Source: Arthrobacter zhaoxinii | GTDB taxonomy: Bacteria > Actinomycetota > Actinomycetes > Actinomycetales > Micrococcaceae | Reading direction: 5' to 3' | Assembly: GCF_025244925.1 (NCBI RefSeq) | Contig: NZ_CP104275.1 | Location: 1,116,001-1,180,000 of the forward strand | Length of the DNA stretch: 64,000 bases | Shown here: positions 24,917-33,210 of the stretch, piece after piece | How the letters are laid out: each line of letters opens with the position of its first letter | How positions within the stretch are numbered: position 1 is the first letter of the stretch | Made by a program: the position numbers and the translations under genes | The notes under the pieces: generated by a model | The model's input: the letters and a program-made list of their open reading frames with translations, nothing else | What the model was told of the DNA's origin: nothing | Databases searched by the model: none

Positions 24917-26128
24917 TTACGCGCCCGTGGGGCTGTTCTCCGGCTGCGACTTGGGGACACGCATGGTGATCAGGGTGCCGGCGCCGGGAGCAGTGTCGAT
25001 CACGAGCCCGTGGTTCGGCCCGTAGACCTGGCGCAGCCGCACATCAACGTTGCGCAGGCCCACATGGTCGCCGTCCGCATGCCCGGCCAGGACGGAGCGC
25101 AGGTACTCGGGGTCCATACCCACCCCGTTGTCCTCGATGGTGATCACCGCGTCCGCACCGGCGTCGACGGCGGCAATGCTGATCCGCCCCTGCCCGTCCT
25201 TGGTTTCCAGACCGTGCCGGACGGAATTCTCCACCAGGGGCTGCAGGGACAGGAACGGAATAACGGTGCCCAGCACCTCGGGGGCGATCTGCAGTGCCAC
25301 CTTCAGCCGCTCCCCGAAGCGTGCCCGTTCCAGCAGGAGGTACCGGTCCACCGATTCCAGTTCCTGGGCGATGGTGGTGAAGTTGCCGTGGCGGCGGAAG
25401 GAATAGCGGGTGAAGTCGGCGAACTCGACCACCAGCTCCCGGGCGCGTGCCGGGTCGGTGTTGATGTAGGACGCAATCGCGTTCAGGGAGTTGTAGATGA
25501 AGTGGGGGCTGATCTGCGCCCGGAGGGCCCGGACTTCGGCCTCCATCAGCTGCGCGCGGGAGGCATCCAGTTCCGCCAGCTCCACCTGCGTGGCCAGCCA
25601 GGCAGCCACCTCATTGGCCGCACGGACCAGCCCGGCGCGGACCTCGGGGGCGAACACCGCCACCGTGCCGACGGTCTCGCCGTTGACCGGCAGGGGGCAG
25701 ATCAACAGTTCGCAGCCACACTCCTGCAGGCCCAATGCCCGCAGTGCGGCGCCGCGGAAGACCCGTGTCCGGCCGGACTCGAGCACCAGCGCTGCTGCGG
25801 TCAACAGCCGTTCGCGGCGGAACGGTGTGTCATTGACCGTCCCGTCCCATGCCAGCACGGCGGAGGCATCGGTGATCACCAGGGTGTCGCAGTCCAGCAG
25901 ATCACGCAGGTGGCGGCTGGCCTTGCGGGCGCCGGCCGGGGTCAGGCCGGCCCGCAGATGCGCCGAGGCGAGCGACGCCGTGTGCAGTGTGGCGTAGGTG
26001 GCCTGTTCGGCGTCGGACCCCAGGTCCCGCTGCGAGCGGCTGAGCCGGAAGCCGAGCGCACCCACCGCTGCGACGGTCAGGACGGCGACGGCGCAGATCA
26101 GGGCGATATCGACGGCGGGACTGAGCAT
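24917..26128 (-). CDS. LytS/YehU-type sensor histidine kinase with GAF domain
   Basis: 403-residue kinase of the His_kinase (LytS) class. One N-terminal membrane helix (residues about 8-28) is followed by a GAF-like sensory segment (about 40-185). The phosphoacceptor is H209 in AQISPHFIYNSLNAI, and the ATPase domain has an N-box at N301 (QPLVENSVRHGL) and the G boxes EDNGVGM and GLRNV. Unlike LytS/BtsS it lacks the multi-helix 5TM sensor, so the signal is probably cytosolic and read by GAF. Residues C138 and C140 (QECGCE) could be redox- or metal-sensitive; that is speculation. Confidence 0.9.
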   Translation of the reverse strand: MLSPAVDIALICAVAVLTVAAVGALGFRLSRSQRDLGSDAEQATYATLHTASLASAHLRAGLTPAGARKASRHLRDLLDCDTLVITDASAVLAWDGTVNDTPFRRERLLTAAALVLESGRTRVFRGAALRALGLQECGCELLICPLPVNGETVGTVAVFAPEVRAGLVRAANEVAAWLATQVELAELDASRAQLMEAEVRALRAQISPHFIYNSLNAIASYINTDPARARELVVEFADFTRYSFRRHGNFTTIAQELESVDRYLLLERARFGERLKVALQIAPEVLGTVIPFLSLQPLVENSVRHGLETKDGQGRISIAAVDAGADAVITIEDNGVGMDPEYLRSVLAGHADGDHVGLRNVDVRLRQVYGPNHGLVIDTAPGAGTLITMRVPKSQPENSPTGA

Positions 26129-26160
26129 GCACCCACCCTAGCCGCCCGGCCGCCGTCCCC

Positions 26161-26212
26161 GCCGTTCGACGCCGTCGAGCACCGTTCACCGCAGAGAACC
26201 GACCGTTCACCG
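26161..26212 (+). promoter_or_regulatory. three phased LytTR-type direct repeats
   Basis: GCCGTTCGAC (26161-26170), ACCGTTCACC (26181-26190) and ACCGTTCACC (26202-26211) start 20 and 21 bases apart, about two helical turns. The last two are identical over 11 bases (ACCGTTCACCG). They resemble the ACCGTTCGTC box bound by AlgR and the general LytTR consensus. The repeats lie in the 214-bp divergent region between the sensor kinase and the DUF485-symporter operon. Confidence 0.65.
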
Positions 26213-26256
26213 ACGCCCGGGTGCGCCTGGCGCATCACGGCGGCGGACTGAGGGAA

Positions 26257-26272
26257 AGTGATAAGCGTCACA
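26257..26272 (+). promoter_or_regulatory. CRP/GlxR-type site upstream of the symporter operon
   Basis: AGTGA-N6-TCACA, one mismatch from TGTGA-N6-TCACA. It lies 70 bases before the DUF485 start. This would put acetate/monocarboxylate uptake under cAMP-dependent control, as reported for such genes in corynebacteria. Confidence 0.55.
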
Positions 26273-26342
26273 GCTTGCACAGCGTCGTGTCCTGACCTCC
26301 ACAGGTGGATGCCGCGCGGCGGGCCCCACTAGAGGAGGAACA

Positions 26343-26714
26343 ATGGCTGAAGAGCAGCCGGTTTCACACGCTGCGCACCCGGAACAGGTGGACTTCCGGG
26401 ACGTCCAGAGCTCGCCTGAGTTCCAGGAACTGCGCAAGCGCCAGCGCAGCTTTATTTTCCCCATGGCCGTGGTTTTCCTGGTCTGGTACTTCGCGTACGT
26501 CCTGCTGGCCGACTACGCCCACGAATTTATGTCGACTCCGGTGATCGGGAACATCAACATGGGCCTGATCCTCGGCCTGCTGCAGTTTGTGAGCACGTTC
26601 GGCATCACCATGTGGTACGTCAGCTACGCCAACCGCAAGATGGACCCCCTTGCGGCGGATCTCCGCCGTGACCTTGAGGCCCACGGAGTAAGCCGCCCGG
26701 AGGAGACGAAGTGA
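26343..26714 (+). CDS. DUF485 membrane protein (YjcH-type)
   Basis: 123-residue protein with the standard DUF485 layout: a polar N-terminus, SPEFQELRKRQRSFIFPMAV, two hydrophobic helices (about 38-60 and 75-97), and a charged tail. It is the usual small partner of ActP-type symporters. The ATG is preceded by GAGGAGGAA. It overlaps the symporter GTG by 4 bases (GTGA). It is divergent from the LytS/LytTR operon, whose last two genes are a paralogous pair, so the two DUF485-symporter pairs face each other across the regulator genes. Confidence 0.9.
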   Translation: MAEEQPVSHAAHPEQVDFRDVQSSPEFQELRKRQRSFIFPMAVVFLVWYFAYVLLADYAHEFMSTPVIGNINMGLILGLLQFVSTFGITMWYVSYANRKMDPLAADLRRDLEAHGVSRPEETK

Positions 26715-28339
26715 ACAGCCTGCACATTTCCGCCGCCACTGATGTCACGGCCGAGTCCATTAAGGACACCGGCCTGCTCAACATGATCATCTTCGGTGTC
26801 TTCGTGGCAGTCACCCTCGTGGTGGTGCTCCGCGCGAGCCGCAACAACAAGACGGCGGCCGACTACTACGCCGCCGGCCGGTCCTTCACCGGACCGCAGA
26901 ACGGCACCGCCATTGCCGGCGACTACCTCTCGGCGGCGTCCTTCCTCGGCATTGTCGGGGCCATCGCCGTGAACGGCTATGACGGCTTCCTGTACTCCAT
27001 CGGCTTCCTCGTCGCCTGGCTCGTCGCCCTGCTGCTGGTTGCTGAAATGCTCCGCAACACCGGCAAGTTCACCATGGCCGACGTGCTCTCCTTCCGGCTC
27101 AAGCAGCGTCCGGTCCGCATTGCGGCAGCCATCACCACCCTGGCGGTCTGCTTCTTCTACCTTCTGGCGCAGATGGCCGGCGCAGGCGGGCTGGTCTCCC
27201 TGCTGATGGGCATCGACAGCAAGATCGGGCAGTCCCTGGTGATTACCGTCGTCGGCGCCCTGATGATCATTTATGTATTGATCGGCGGCATGAAGGGCAC
27301 CACCTGGGTGCAGATCATCAAAGCCTTCCTGCTGATTGCAGGCGCAGCCATCATGACCGTCTGGGTCCTGGCCCTGCACAACTTCAACCTCTCGGACCTG
27401 CTGGGGGCAGCCGTCGAGACCACCGGCAATCCCGCCATCCTGGATCCGGGGCTGCAGTACGGCAAGTCGGACACCTCCAAGCTGGACTTCGTCTCCCTCG
27501 GACTGGCTTTGGTGCTGGGCACCGCCGCCCTGCCGCACGTGCTGATGCGTTTCTACACGGTTCCCACCGCCAAGGAAGCCCGCCGGTCCGTTGTCTGGGC
27601 CATCTGGCTGATCGGCATCTTCTACCTGTTCACCCTGGTCCTGGGCTACGGCGCCGCGGCACTGATCGGTTCCGAAGCCATCGCCAGCGCTCCCGGCGGA
27701 GTGAACTCGGCAGCACCGCTGCTCGCCTTCGCACTGGGCGGACCGGTGCTGCTGGGGCTGATTTCCGCCGTCGCCTTCGCCACCATCCTCGCGGTGGTCG
27801 CAGGCCTGACCATCACGGCAGCGGCGTCCTTCGCCCACGACATCTACGCCAACGTCATCCGTAAGGGTGAGGTGGACGCAGACGGAGAAGTGAAGGTAGC
27901 CCGCACCACGGTGGTGGTGATCGGCATCATCTCGATCCTGGGCGGCATCGGCGCACAGGGGCAGAACGTCGCCTTCCTGGTGGCCCTCGCCTTCGCAGTG
28001 GCAGCCAGTGCCAACCTGCCCACGATCGTGTACTCGCTCTACTGGCGGAAGTTCTCCACACAGGGTGCACTGTGGAGCATGTACGGCGGCCTCGCGTCGG
28101 CAATCCTGCTCATTGCGTTCTCGCCGGTGGTTTCCGGTGCGGAAACCTCGATGATCTCCGGGGTGGACTTCCACTGGTTCCCGCTCAACAACCCGGGCAT
28201 CGTGTCCATCCCGCTGGCCTTCTTCCTGGGCTGGCTGGGCACCGTGCTGGATAAGAACACCGAATCCGCCATCAAGCAGGCGGAGATGGAAGTCCGGTCC
28301 CTGACCGGCGTCGGCGCCGAAAAGGCCGTCGACCACTAA
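26711..28339 (+). CDS. actP: cation/acetate symporter, ActP-type
   Basis: 542-residue sodium:solute symporter with about 13 helices, importing acetate or other short monocarboxylates with a cation. Family marks: DYLSAASFLGIVGAI (Na site helix 1), FFYLLAQMAGAGGLVSLL, IGGMKGTTWVQIIKAFLL, LPHVLMRFYTVP and FVALAFAVAAS-like helices. It is longer and closer to classical ActP than the paralogue at 22239-23786. GTG start, coupled to the DUF485 gene. Regulation is probably by the three LytTR-like boxes and the CRP-type site upstream. Acetate specificity is by family resemblance only. Confidence 0.88.
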   Translation: MNSLHISAATDVTAESIKDTGLLNMIIFGVFVAVTLVVVLRASRNNKTAADYYAAGRSFTGPQNGTAIAGDYLSAASFLGIVGAIAVNGYDGFLYSIGFLVAWLVALLLVAEMLRNTGKFTMADVLSFRLKQRPVRIAAAITTLAVCFFYLLAQMAGAGGLVSLLMGIDSKIGQSLVITVVGALMIIYVLIGGMKGTTWVQIIKAFLLIAGAAIMTVWVLALHNFNLSDLLGAAVETTGNPAILDPGLQYGKSDTSKLDFVSLGLALVLGTAALPHVLMRFYTVPTAKEARRSVVWAIWLIGIFYLFTLVLGYGAAALIGSEAIASAPGGVNSAAPLLAFALGGPVLLGLISAVAFATILAVVAGLTITAAASFAHDIYANVIRKGEVDADGEVKVARTTVVVIGIISILGGIGAQGQNVAFLVALAFAVAASANLPTIVYSLYWRKFSTQGALWSMYGGLASAILLIAFSPVVSGAETSMISGVDFHWFPLNNPGIVSIPLAFFLGWLGTVLDKNTESAIKQAEMEVRSLTGVGAEKAVDH

Positions 28340-28371
28340 GGGGCAGTAGCCTCAGCCAAGGCAGGTTCCGC

Positions 28372-28911
28372 TCAGGCGGAGCCTGCCTTTGCTGTTGCCG
28401 GGGTCCGGTCCGGGCGTACAGGGTCCGACGACGGCGGCGAGGGCAGCCCCGCACCCCGGCGCAGCAGGGGAGCAGCGCGCAGGGGAATGAGTTCGCCCAT
28501 GGCCAGGTTGGTGTCACAGCGCTCCACCCCCGCAATGGCGAGGACCTGCTTGTTGATGCGGAACAGGTCTTCGGCGTCCGCAGCCACCACACGCAGCAGG
28601 ATATCGGCGTCTCCGGTGAGGCCGTGGGCTTCGACAACCTCGGGCAGCCCGGCGAGGTCTTCGGTGATCCGCGCCAGGCTCGGCTGGTGGACATGGACAT
28701 GCACAAACGCCATCAGGGGGTAGCCCAGGGCGGCAGCGCTGATCCGGCGCTCGAACGGCAGGAACGCCCCCTTGCGTTCCAGCCCGGCGAGCCGCGCCTG
28801 GACCGTATTGCGGGAGAGTCCGAGTGTCGCGGCCAGGGCCACCGCCGTACGTGTGGAATCCTCCGCCAGGGCAAGCAGGAGGCGAAGGTCGGTGGCGTCG
28901 AGGGGCTGCAT
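28372..28911 (-). CDS. Lrp/AsnC-family regulator (BkdR-type)
   Basis: 179-residue regulator: an N-terminal helix-turn-helix (DATDLRLLLALAED...AATLGLSRNTVQARL) and a C-terminal RAM ligand domain (about residues 65-140), typical of Lrp/AsnC, followed by a Pro-rich tail. The start MQPLDATDL at 28911 was chosen because family members begin there; the longer frame upstream has no conserved residues. It is divergent from bkdABC, the position of BkdR in other bacteria, where a branched-chain amino or keto acid is the effector. A dyad at 28919-28935 just upstream suggests autoregulation. Confidence 0.88.
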   Translation of the reverse strand: MQPLDATDLRLLLALAEDSTRTAVALAATLGLSRNTVQARLAGLERKGAFLPFERRISAAALGYPLMAFVHVHVHQPSLARITEDLAGLPEVVEAHGLTGDADILLRVVAADAEDLFRINKQVLAIAGVERCDTNLAMGELIPLRAAPLLRRGAGLPSPPSSDPVRPDRTPATAKAGSA

Positions 28912-28918
28912 AGTGCGC

Positions 28919-28935
28919 AACGCTAGCACGGCGTT
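28919..28935. promoter_or_regulatory. dyad in front of the Lrp gene
   Basis: AACGC-N7-GCGTT, 8 bases before the Lrp ATG, overlapping a possible minus-strand TAGCGT -10. The size and position fit an Lrp-type autoregulatory operator. The assignment is by position only. Confidence 0.4.
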
Positions 28936-28978
28936 AGAACCGTTTATAGGGCAGGATGCTCGGTCTTTGGAGGAATGG

Positions 28979-29011
28979 TTGTGCCAAGTGTTGAGTGTGA
29001 GTAGGGTCACA
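28979..29011 (+). promoter_or_regulatory. bkdA promoter with a perfect CRP/GlxR site
   Basis: TTGTGC (28979-28984), a 17-bp spacer and TAGGGT (29002-29007) form a promoter. A perfect TGTGA-N6-TCACA site (28996-29011) covers the -10, so the bound regulator should repress. Confidence 0.7.
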
Positions 29012-29072
29012 TGTACCCGGGCAATGGAGCCCGGAGTCGGCCCCGCCACCCCTGGGGCCCAAACACGGAAGG

Positions 29073-30215
29073 ATGCGTATCCAAGTGTCCCTGCATACCC
29101 CGGTGCGGCACCCGGAAAACTCCGGCAGTTTCCCCACCGACCCGTACGTACAGCTCGTCACTCCCGACGGCCTCCGCACCCCGGACCCCCTGTATGACCG
29201 CTGGATCGAGGACATCGACGGAGCCCGGCTGCAGGAGCTCTACATCGACATGGCTGTGATCCGCCGCATCGATACCGAAGCAACGGCCCTGCAGCGCCAG
29301 GGCGAGCTGGGGCTGTGGCCTCCGCTGCTCGGCCAGGAGGCCGCACAGATCGGCTCCGTGCGTTCCCTGCGTTCCTCCGACTTCGTTTTCCCCAGCTACC
29401 GGGAGAACGGCGTGGCCTACTGCCGCGGAGTGGAGCCCGGGGACCTGATGAAGGTCTGGCGCGGCAACGCCGGCGCCGGCTGGGATCCGTATCAGGTGAA
29501 CATGGCACCCACACAGGTCATTATCGGCGCCCAGGCCCTGCACGCCGCCGGGTACGCCATGGGCATCACCCGCGACGGTACCGACGACGCCGTGATCAGC
29601 TACTTCGGCGACGGCGCCACCAGCCAGGGCGATGTCAACGAGGCCATGGTGTTTGCCGCGAGCTTCAACTCCCCGGTCATTTTCTTCTGCACGAACAACC
29701 AGTGGGCCATCTCCGAACCGGTGACCCTGCAGGCGCAGGTACCCATCGCCAACCGCGCCCCGGGCTTCGGCATTCCGTCCATCCGCGTGGACGGCAACGA
29801 CGTACTTGCGGTCATGGCCGCCACCCGGGAGGCCCTGGACCGGGCCCGCTCCGGCAACGGACCGACCTTCATTGAAGCGGTTACCTATCGGATGGGTCCG
29901 CACACCACGGCCGATGATCCCACGCGCTACCGGGACTCCGCCGAACTGGAACGGTGGCGGTTAAAGGATCCGCTGACCCGGCTGCAGGCACTGCTGGTCT
30001 CTATGGATCTGTTCACCGAGGAGTTCGCCGCCGAAGCCGCCCGCCGCGCCGACGACGTGGCTGCCGAGCTGCGCGCCGCGTGCCTCGGGATGCCGGATCC
30101 GCTGCCTGCGGACGTTTTTGCCCATGTCTATTCCGAGCCCCACTCCTGGCTGGACCGCCAGCAGGAGCAGTACTCGCGCTATCTCAGCGGTTTCGCTGGC
30201 GAGGAGAACCGTTAA
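29073..30215 (+). CDS. bkdA: branched-chain 2-oxoacid dehydrogenase E1 alpha subunit
   Basis: Thiamine-diphosphate subunit that decarboxylates 2-oxo acids derived from Leu, Ile and Val (380 aa). The ThDP fold shows GDGATSQGDVNEAMVFA (from G179) and NNQWAIS, and the C-terminal GPHTTADDPTRYR loop is typical of the E1 alpha phospho-loop region. ATG 29073 is very close to GGAAGG; GTG 29085 has better spacing and is possible. Its TAA overlaps the E1 beta ATG by one base. Pyruvate dehydrogenase is the alternative reading. The Lrp neighbour and the leucine cluster 3 kb downstream favour branched-chain substrates. Confidence 0.88.
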   Translation: MRIQVSLHTPVRHPENSGSFPTDPYVQLVTPDGLRTPDPLYDRWIEDIDGARLQELYIDMAVIRRIDTEATALQRQGELGLWPPLLGQEAAQIGSVRSLRSSDFVFPSYRENGVAYCRGVEPGDLMKVWRGNAGAGWDPYQVNMAPTQVIIGAQALHAAGYAMGITRDGTDDAVISYFGDGATSQGDVNEAMVFAASFNSPVIFFCTNNQWAISEPVTLQAQVPIANRAPGFGIPSIRVDGNDVLAVMAATREALDRARSGNGPTFIEAVTYRMGPHTTADDPTRYRDSAELERWRLKDPLTRLQALLVSMDLFTEEFAAEAARRADDVAAELRAACLGMPDPLPADVFAHVYSEPHSWLDRQQEQYSRYLSGFAGEENR

Positions 30216-31234
30216 TGACCAGCATGACTTTCGGGCGGGCAATCAATGCCGGCCTGCGCCGGGCGATGGAGCAGGATCCCCGCGTCCTCATTATGGGTGA
30301 GGACGTCGGCAAGCTCGGCGGCGTTTTCCGGATCACCGACGGACTCCAGAAGGACTTTGGTCCGCTGCGGGTGGTAGACACCCCGCTCGCCGAGTCCGGG
30401 ATCATGGGTACAGCCGTGGGACTGGCGTTCCGCGGCTACCGCCCCGTAGTGGAGATCCAGTTCGACGGCTTCATCTACCCGGCGTTCGACCAGATTGTGT
30501 CCCAGGTGGCGAAGATGCACTACCGGTCCCGCGGAACGGTGAAGCTGCCGCTGACCATCAGGGTGCCCTTCGGCGGCGGCATCGGTTCCCCTGAACACCA
30601 CTCCGAATCACCGGAAGCGTACTTCACCCACACCTCGGGGCTGCGCGTGATCAGCGTGTCCAACCCGCAGGATGCCTACACAATGATCCAGCAGGCCATC
30701 GCTTCCGATGATCCGGTGCTCTACTTCGAACCGAAGCGCCGCTACCACGTCAAGGGCGAGGTGGACGAAGCAGCGGCCCCGCAGCTTCCCATGGGCTCCG
30801 CGCGGGTGGTCAGCGAGGGGAGCGACGTGACCCTGGTGGCGTACGGACCGCTGGTTCCCACCGCACGCGACGCCGCCGTGGCTGCCTCGGATGAAGGCGT
30901 GTCCGTGGAAGTCATTGACCTGCGCTCCCTGGCACCGATCGACTTCGCCACGGTGGAGGCCTCCGTGCGGAAGACCGGCCGGCTGGTGATCACCCATGAA
31001 GCTGCCCAGTCCGGCGGCGTGGGAGCCGAGATCGCCGCGAGCATCACAGAACGCTGCTTCGAGTACCTGGAGCATGCACCGGTCCGGGTGACCGGCTTCG
31101 ACATCCCGTATCCGCCCGCCCGGCTGGAATCCCATCACCTGCCGGACCTCGACCGCATCCTTGACGGTGTCGACTGCGTGCTGGACCGGCCCAGTTCCCT
31201 GGCCGGCGTCGTTTCCGGATCGGCGGCGAGCTGA
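30215..31234 (+). CDS. bkdB: branched-chain 2-oxoacid dehydrogenase E1 beta subunit
   Basis: Partner of E1 alpha (339 aa), forming an alpha2-beta2 E1. Conserved blocks are MGEDVGKLGGVFRIT, DTPLAESGIMGTAVGLA, VEIQFDGFIYPAFDQI and VPFGGGIGSPEHHSE, then the C-terminal transketolase-like domain with VTLVAYGPLV and HEAAQSGGVGAEI. ATG 30215 (TAATG overlap) is the start; the frame is open further upstream inside bkdA but out of its coding frame. The stop overlaps the E2 start by one base (TGATG). This tight coupling favours equal subunit synthesis. Confidence 0.93.
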   Translation: MTSMTFGRAINAGLRRAMEQDPRVLIMGEDVGKLGGVFRITDGLQKDFGPLRVVDTPLAESGIMGTAVGLAFRGYRPVVEIQFDGFIYPAFDQIVSQVAKMHYRSRGTVKLPLTIRVPFGGGIGSPEHHSESPEAYFTHTSGLRVISVSNPQDAYTMIQQAIASDDPVLYFEPKRRYHVKGEVDEAAAPQLPMGSARVVSEGSDVTLVAYGPLVPTARDAAVAASDEGVSVEVIDLRSLAPIDFATVEASVRKTGRLVITHEAAQSGGVGAEIAASITERCFEYLEHAPVRVTGFDIPYPPARLESHHLPDLDRILDGVDCVLDRPSSLAGVVSGSAAS

Positions 31235-32601
31235 TGCTGCGCGAATTCCGCCTCCCGGACCTGGGGGAGGGGCTCACCGAGTCCGAGATCCTGAACTGGC
31301 ACGTCGGCGTGGGGGACATCGTTGAGTTGAACCAGGTGATCGCCGATGTGGAGACCGCCAAGGCCGTGGTTGAACTGCCGTCGCCGTACGCCGGCATCGT
31401 GGCGCAGCTGCACGAACCGGCGGGGACCGTGGTGGAGGTCGGTTCTCCGATTGTGTCGTTCGAGGTCGCGGTGCCGGCCGGCGCAGACACGGGTGCGCCC
31501 GAGGCCGGCGCCGGACCCGTGTCTGCGAAACGGGAGCCGACTCTGGTGGGCTACGGAGCGGTACCCGACTCCGGGGGACGCCCGGCACGGCGGCGCCGCG
31601 GGCAGGCTCCCGCCGCGGATCCCGTCCCTGCCTCGGTCCCTGCTGTTGTGGCTACAGATTCCGCACCTGCAGCGGCGCCTGCACCCACGCCTGCACCGGT
31701 GCGTGAACGTCCGCGGTCCACTCCGCCGGTCCGCAAGCTGGCCCGGGATATGGGAGTGGATCTCACCCAGGTGCAGGGATCCGGTCCGGGCGGGATCGTG
31801 GTGCGTACCGACGTCGTCCGTGCTGCTTCACCGGCCGCCGAAACGATGCAAACGTCCGCACCTGACGCCGCTGCCGCGCCTGCCCCGCCGCCACCTGCGG
31901 GACGGGAGGAGCGGACAGCGATCTCCGGCATGCGGAAGCATACTGCCGCCGCCATGGTGGCCAGCGCCTTCACGGCTCCCCATGCCACGGTGTTCCTTAC
32001 CGTGGATGTCACTCCCACCATGGAACTCCTGAAACGGCTCCGGCAGCAGCCGGCCTTCGAGGGCCTGAAGCTGTCCCCGCTGACACTGGCAGCCAAGGCA
32101 GTGTGCCTGGGGCTGCGACGCTTCCCGTCGCTGAATTCGCGGTGGGATGAGTCGGCGCGGGAAATCATCCGCTTCAACTATGTGAACCTCGGCATCGCCG
32201 CGGCGACCCCGCGCGGGCTGATGGTTCCCAATATCAAGGACGCCCAGGCGCTGAGCCTGAACGGCCTCGCTGCGGCCGTGACGGCGCTGGCGCAGACCGC
32301 GCGGGACGGGAAAACGCCGCCGGCGGACCTGACCGGCGGAACCATCTCCATCTCCAACGTGGGGGTGTTCGGCGTCGACGCCGGAACGCCCATCCTGAAC
32401 CCGGGAGAAGCGGGCATCCTGGCGCTGGGAGCGGTTCGGCGGCAGCCCTGGGAGTACGACGGGGCCATCGCCCTTCGCTCGGTGATGACGCTGAGCCTCT
32501 CCTTCGACCACCGGCTGGTGGACGGCGAGCAGGGAGCCGGGTTCCTGAGTGAAGTGGGAGCGGTCCTGGCCGATCCCGCGCTGGCACTGGCCATGGCCTA
32601 A
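31234..32601 (+). CDS. bkdC: lipoyl acyltransferase E2 of the branched-chain 2-oxoacid dehydrogenase
   Basis: Core of the complex (455 aa). It carries the acyl group on lipoate and transfers it to CoA. N-terminal lipoyl domain with K43 (VETAKAVV); Pro/Ala-rich linker; E1/E3-binding domain near residues 160-195 (PPVRKLARDMGVDL...GSGPGGIV); second linker; and a catalytic domain from about 220 ending with H426 and D430 (FDHRLVDGEQG). One lipoyl domain only. The E3 (lipoamide dehydrogenase) is not in the window and is probably shared with other complexes. Last gene of the operon. Confidence 0.93.
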   Translation: MLREFRLPDLGEGLTESEILNWHVGVGDIVELNQVIADVETAKAVVELPSPYAGIVAQLHEPAGTVVEVGSPIVSFEVAVPAGADTGAPEAGAGPVSAKREPTLVGYGAVPDSGGRPARRRRGQAPAADPVPASVPAVVATDSAPAAAPAPTPAPVRERPRSTPPVRKLARDMGVDLTQVQGSGPGGIVVRTDVVRAASPAAETMQTSAPDAAAAPAPPPPAGREERTAISGMRKHTAAAMVASAFTAPHATVFLTVDVTPTMELLKRLRQQPAFEGLKLSPLTLAAKAVCLGLRRFPSLNSRWDESAREIIRFNYVNLGIAAATPRGLMVPNIKDAQALSLNGLAAAVTALAQTARDGKTPPADLTGGTISISNVGVFGVDAGTPILNPGEAGILALGAVRRQPWEYDGAIALRSVMTLSLSFDHRLVDGEQGAGFLSEVGAVLADPALALAMA

Positions 32602-32738
32602 GCCGGCGTACTCCTCGGGGAAGGCCGGCTCAGGCCCGTCTTCCCCGGGGAGCAGTCAGGCCGGTCCCGGAACAACGCTCCGATAACGAAATCCCGGCAG
32701 CGGTTCACCGGCCCGGAGGGACTGTTAGCGTCGTCCGC

Positions 32739-33134
32739 ATGAGAAAACGACATTTGCCAACCGTCGCTGCAGCCCTCGTCTCGGGTGTCCTTCTGGCCGG
32801 CTGTATGGGTCAGGACCAACAGACCCAGCAGGAGCCGGCAGCATCCGGGGAAGCCAGTGCAACTGCCGCTCCTGTTACCGGTACCTACACGGGGACGCAG
32901 ACCTTCGAGCTGGGCACTCCGCCGGCGGAAGCAACGGAGATCGCCGTGGAGATCACCTGCCTGGATGCGGGCACCCTTACCCTGCCCAGCGGCGCGGAAG
33001 TCACGTGCCGGGATTCCAACGAGCAGATGACGACAGGCATCTGGTCGTTTCCACTGGTCCCGGGACAGCACACCGTCGAGGTTCAGGCGAGCGAGCCAGC
33101 CATCAGCTACGAAGTGAAAATCGCCTACACATAG
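32739..33134 (+). CDS. small secreted lipoprotein
   Basis: 131-residue predicted lipoprotein. Signal peptide MRKRHLPTVAAALVSGVLLAGC has its lipobox at LLAGC (Cys22). A Gln/Ala-rich spacer follows, then a small domain of about 85 residues with two Cys (ITCLD and VTCRD) that could form a disulfide. I do not recognise the family. It stands alone between the bkd operon and a convergent acetyltransferase. A hairpin CGGGGAAG/CTTCCCCG at about 32617-32650 may end bkdC transcription upstream. Confidence 0.72.
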   Translation: MRKRHLPTVAAALVSGVLLAGCMGQDQQTQQEPAASGEASATAAPVTGTYTGTQTFELGTPPAEATEIAVEITCLDAGTLTLPSGAEVTCRDSNEQMTTGIWSFPLVPGQHTVEVQASEPAISYEVKIAYT

Positions 33135-33210
33135 TCAGCTGCCGCTGCCGCCCCGGAGAAATCCGGGGCGGCTCTCAGCGTGCTGCGGCCGGGACCGGCA
33201 GCACACAGCC

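Noticed and set aside
24134..26251. 705-codon plus-strand frame opposite the LytS/LytTR genes
   Set aside because: The protein is Gly/His/Gln-rich with no conserved motif, while both minus-strand genes have complete catalytic residues. It is a shadow frame.
32687..32705. AACGAAATCCC near 32690 as a third copy of the structured element
   Set aside because: Only 11 bases match, and the partner strand of P3 and stems P1 and P2 are missing; chance similarity.
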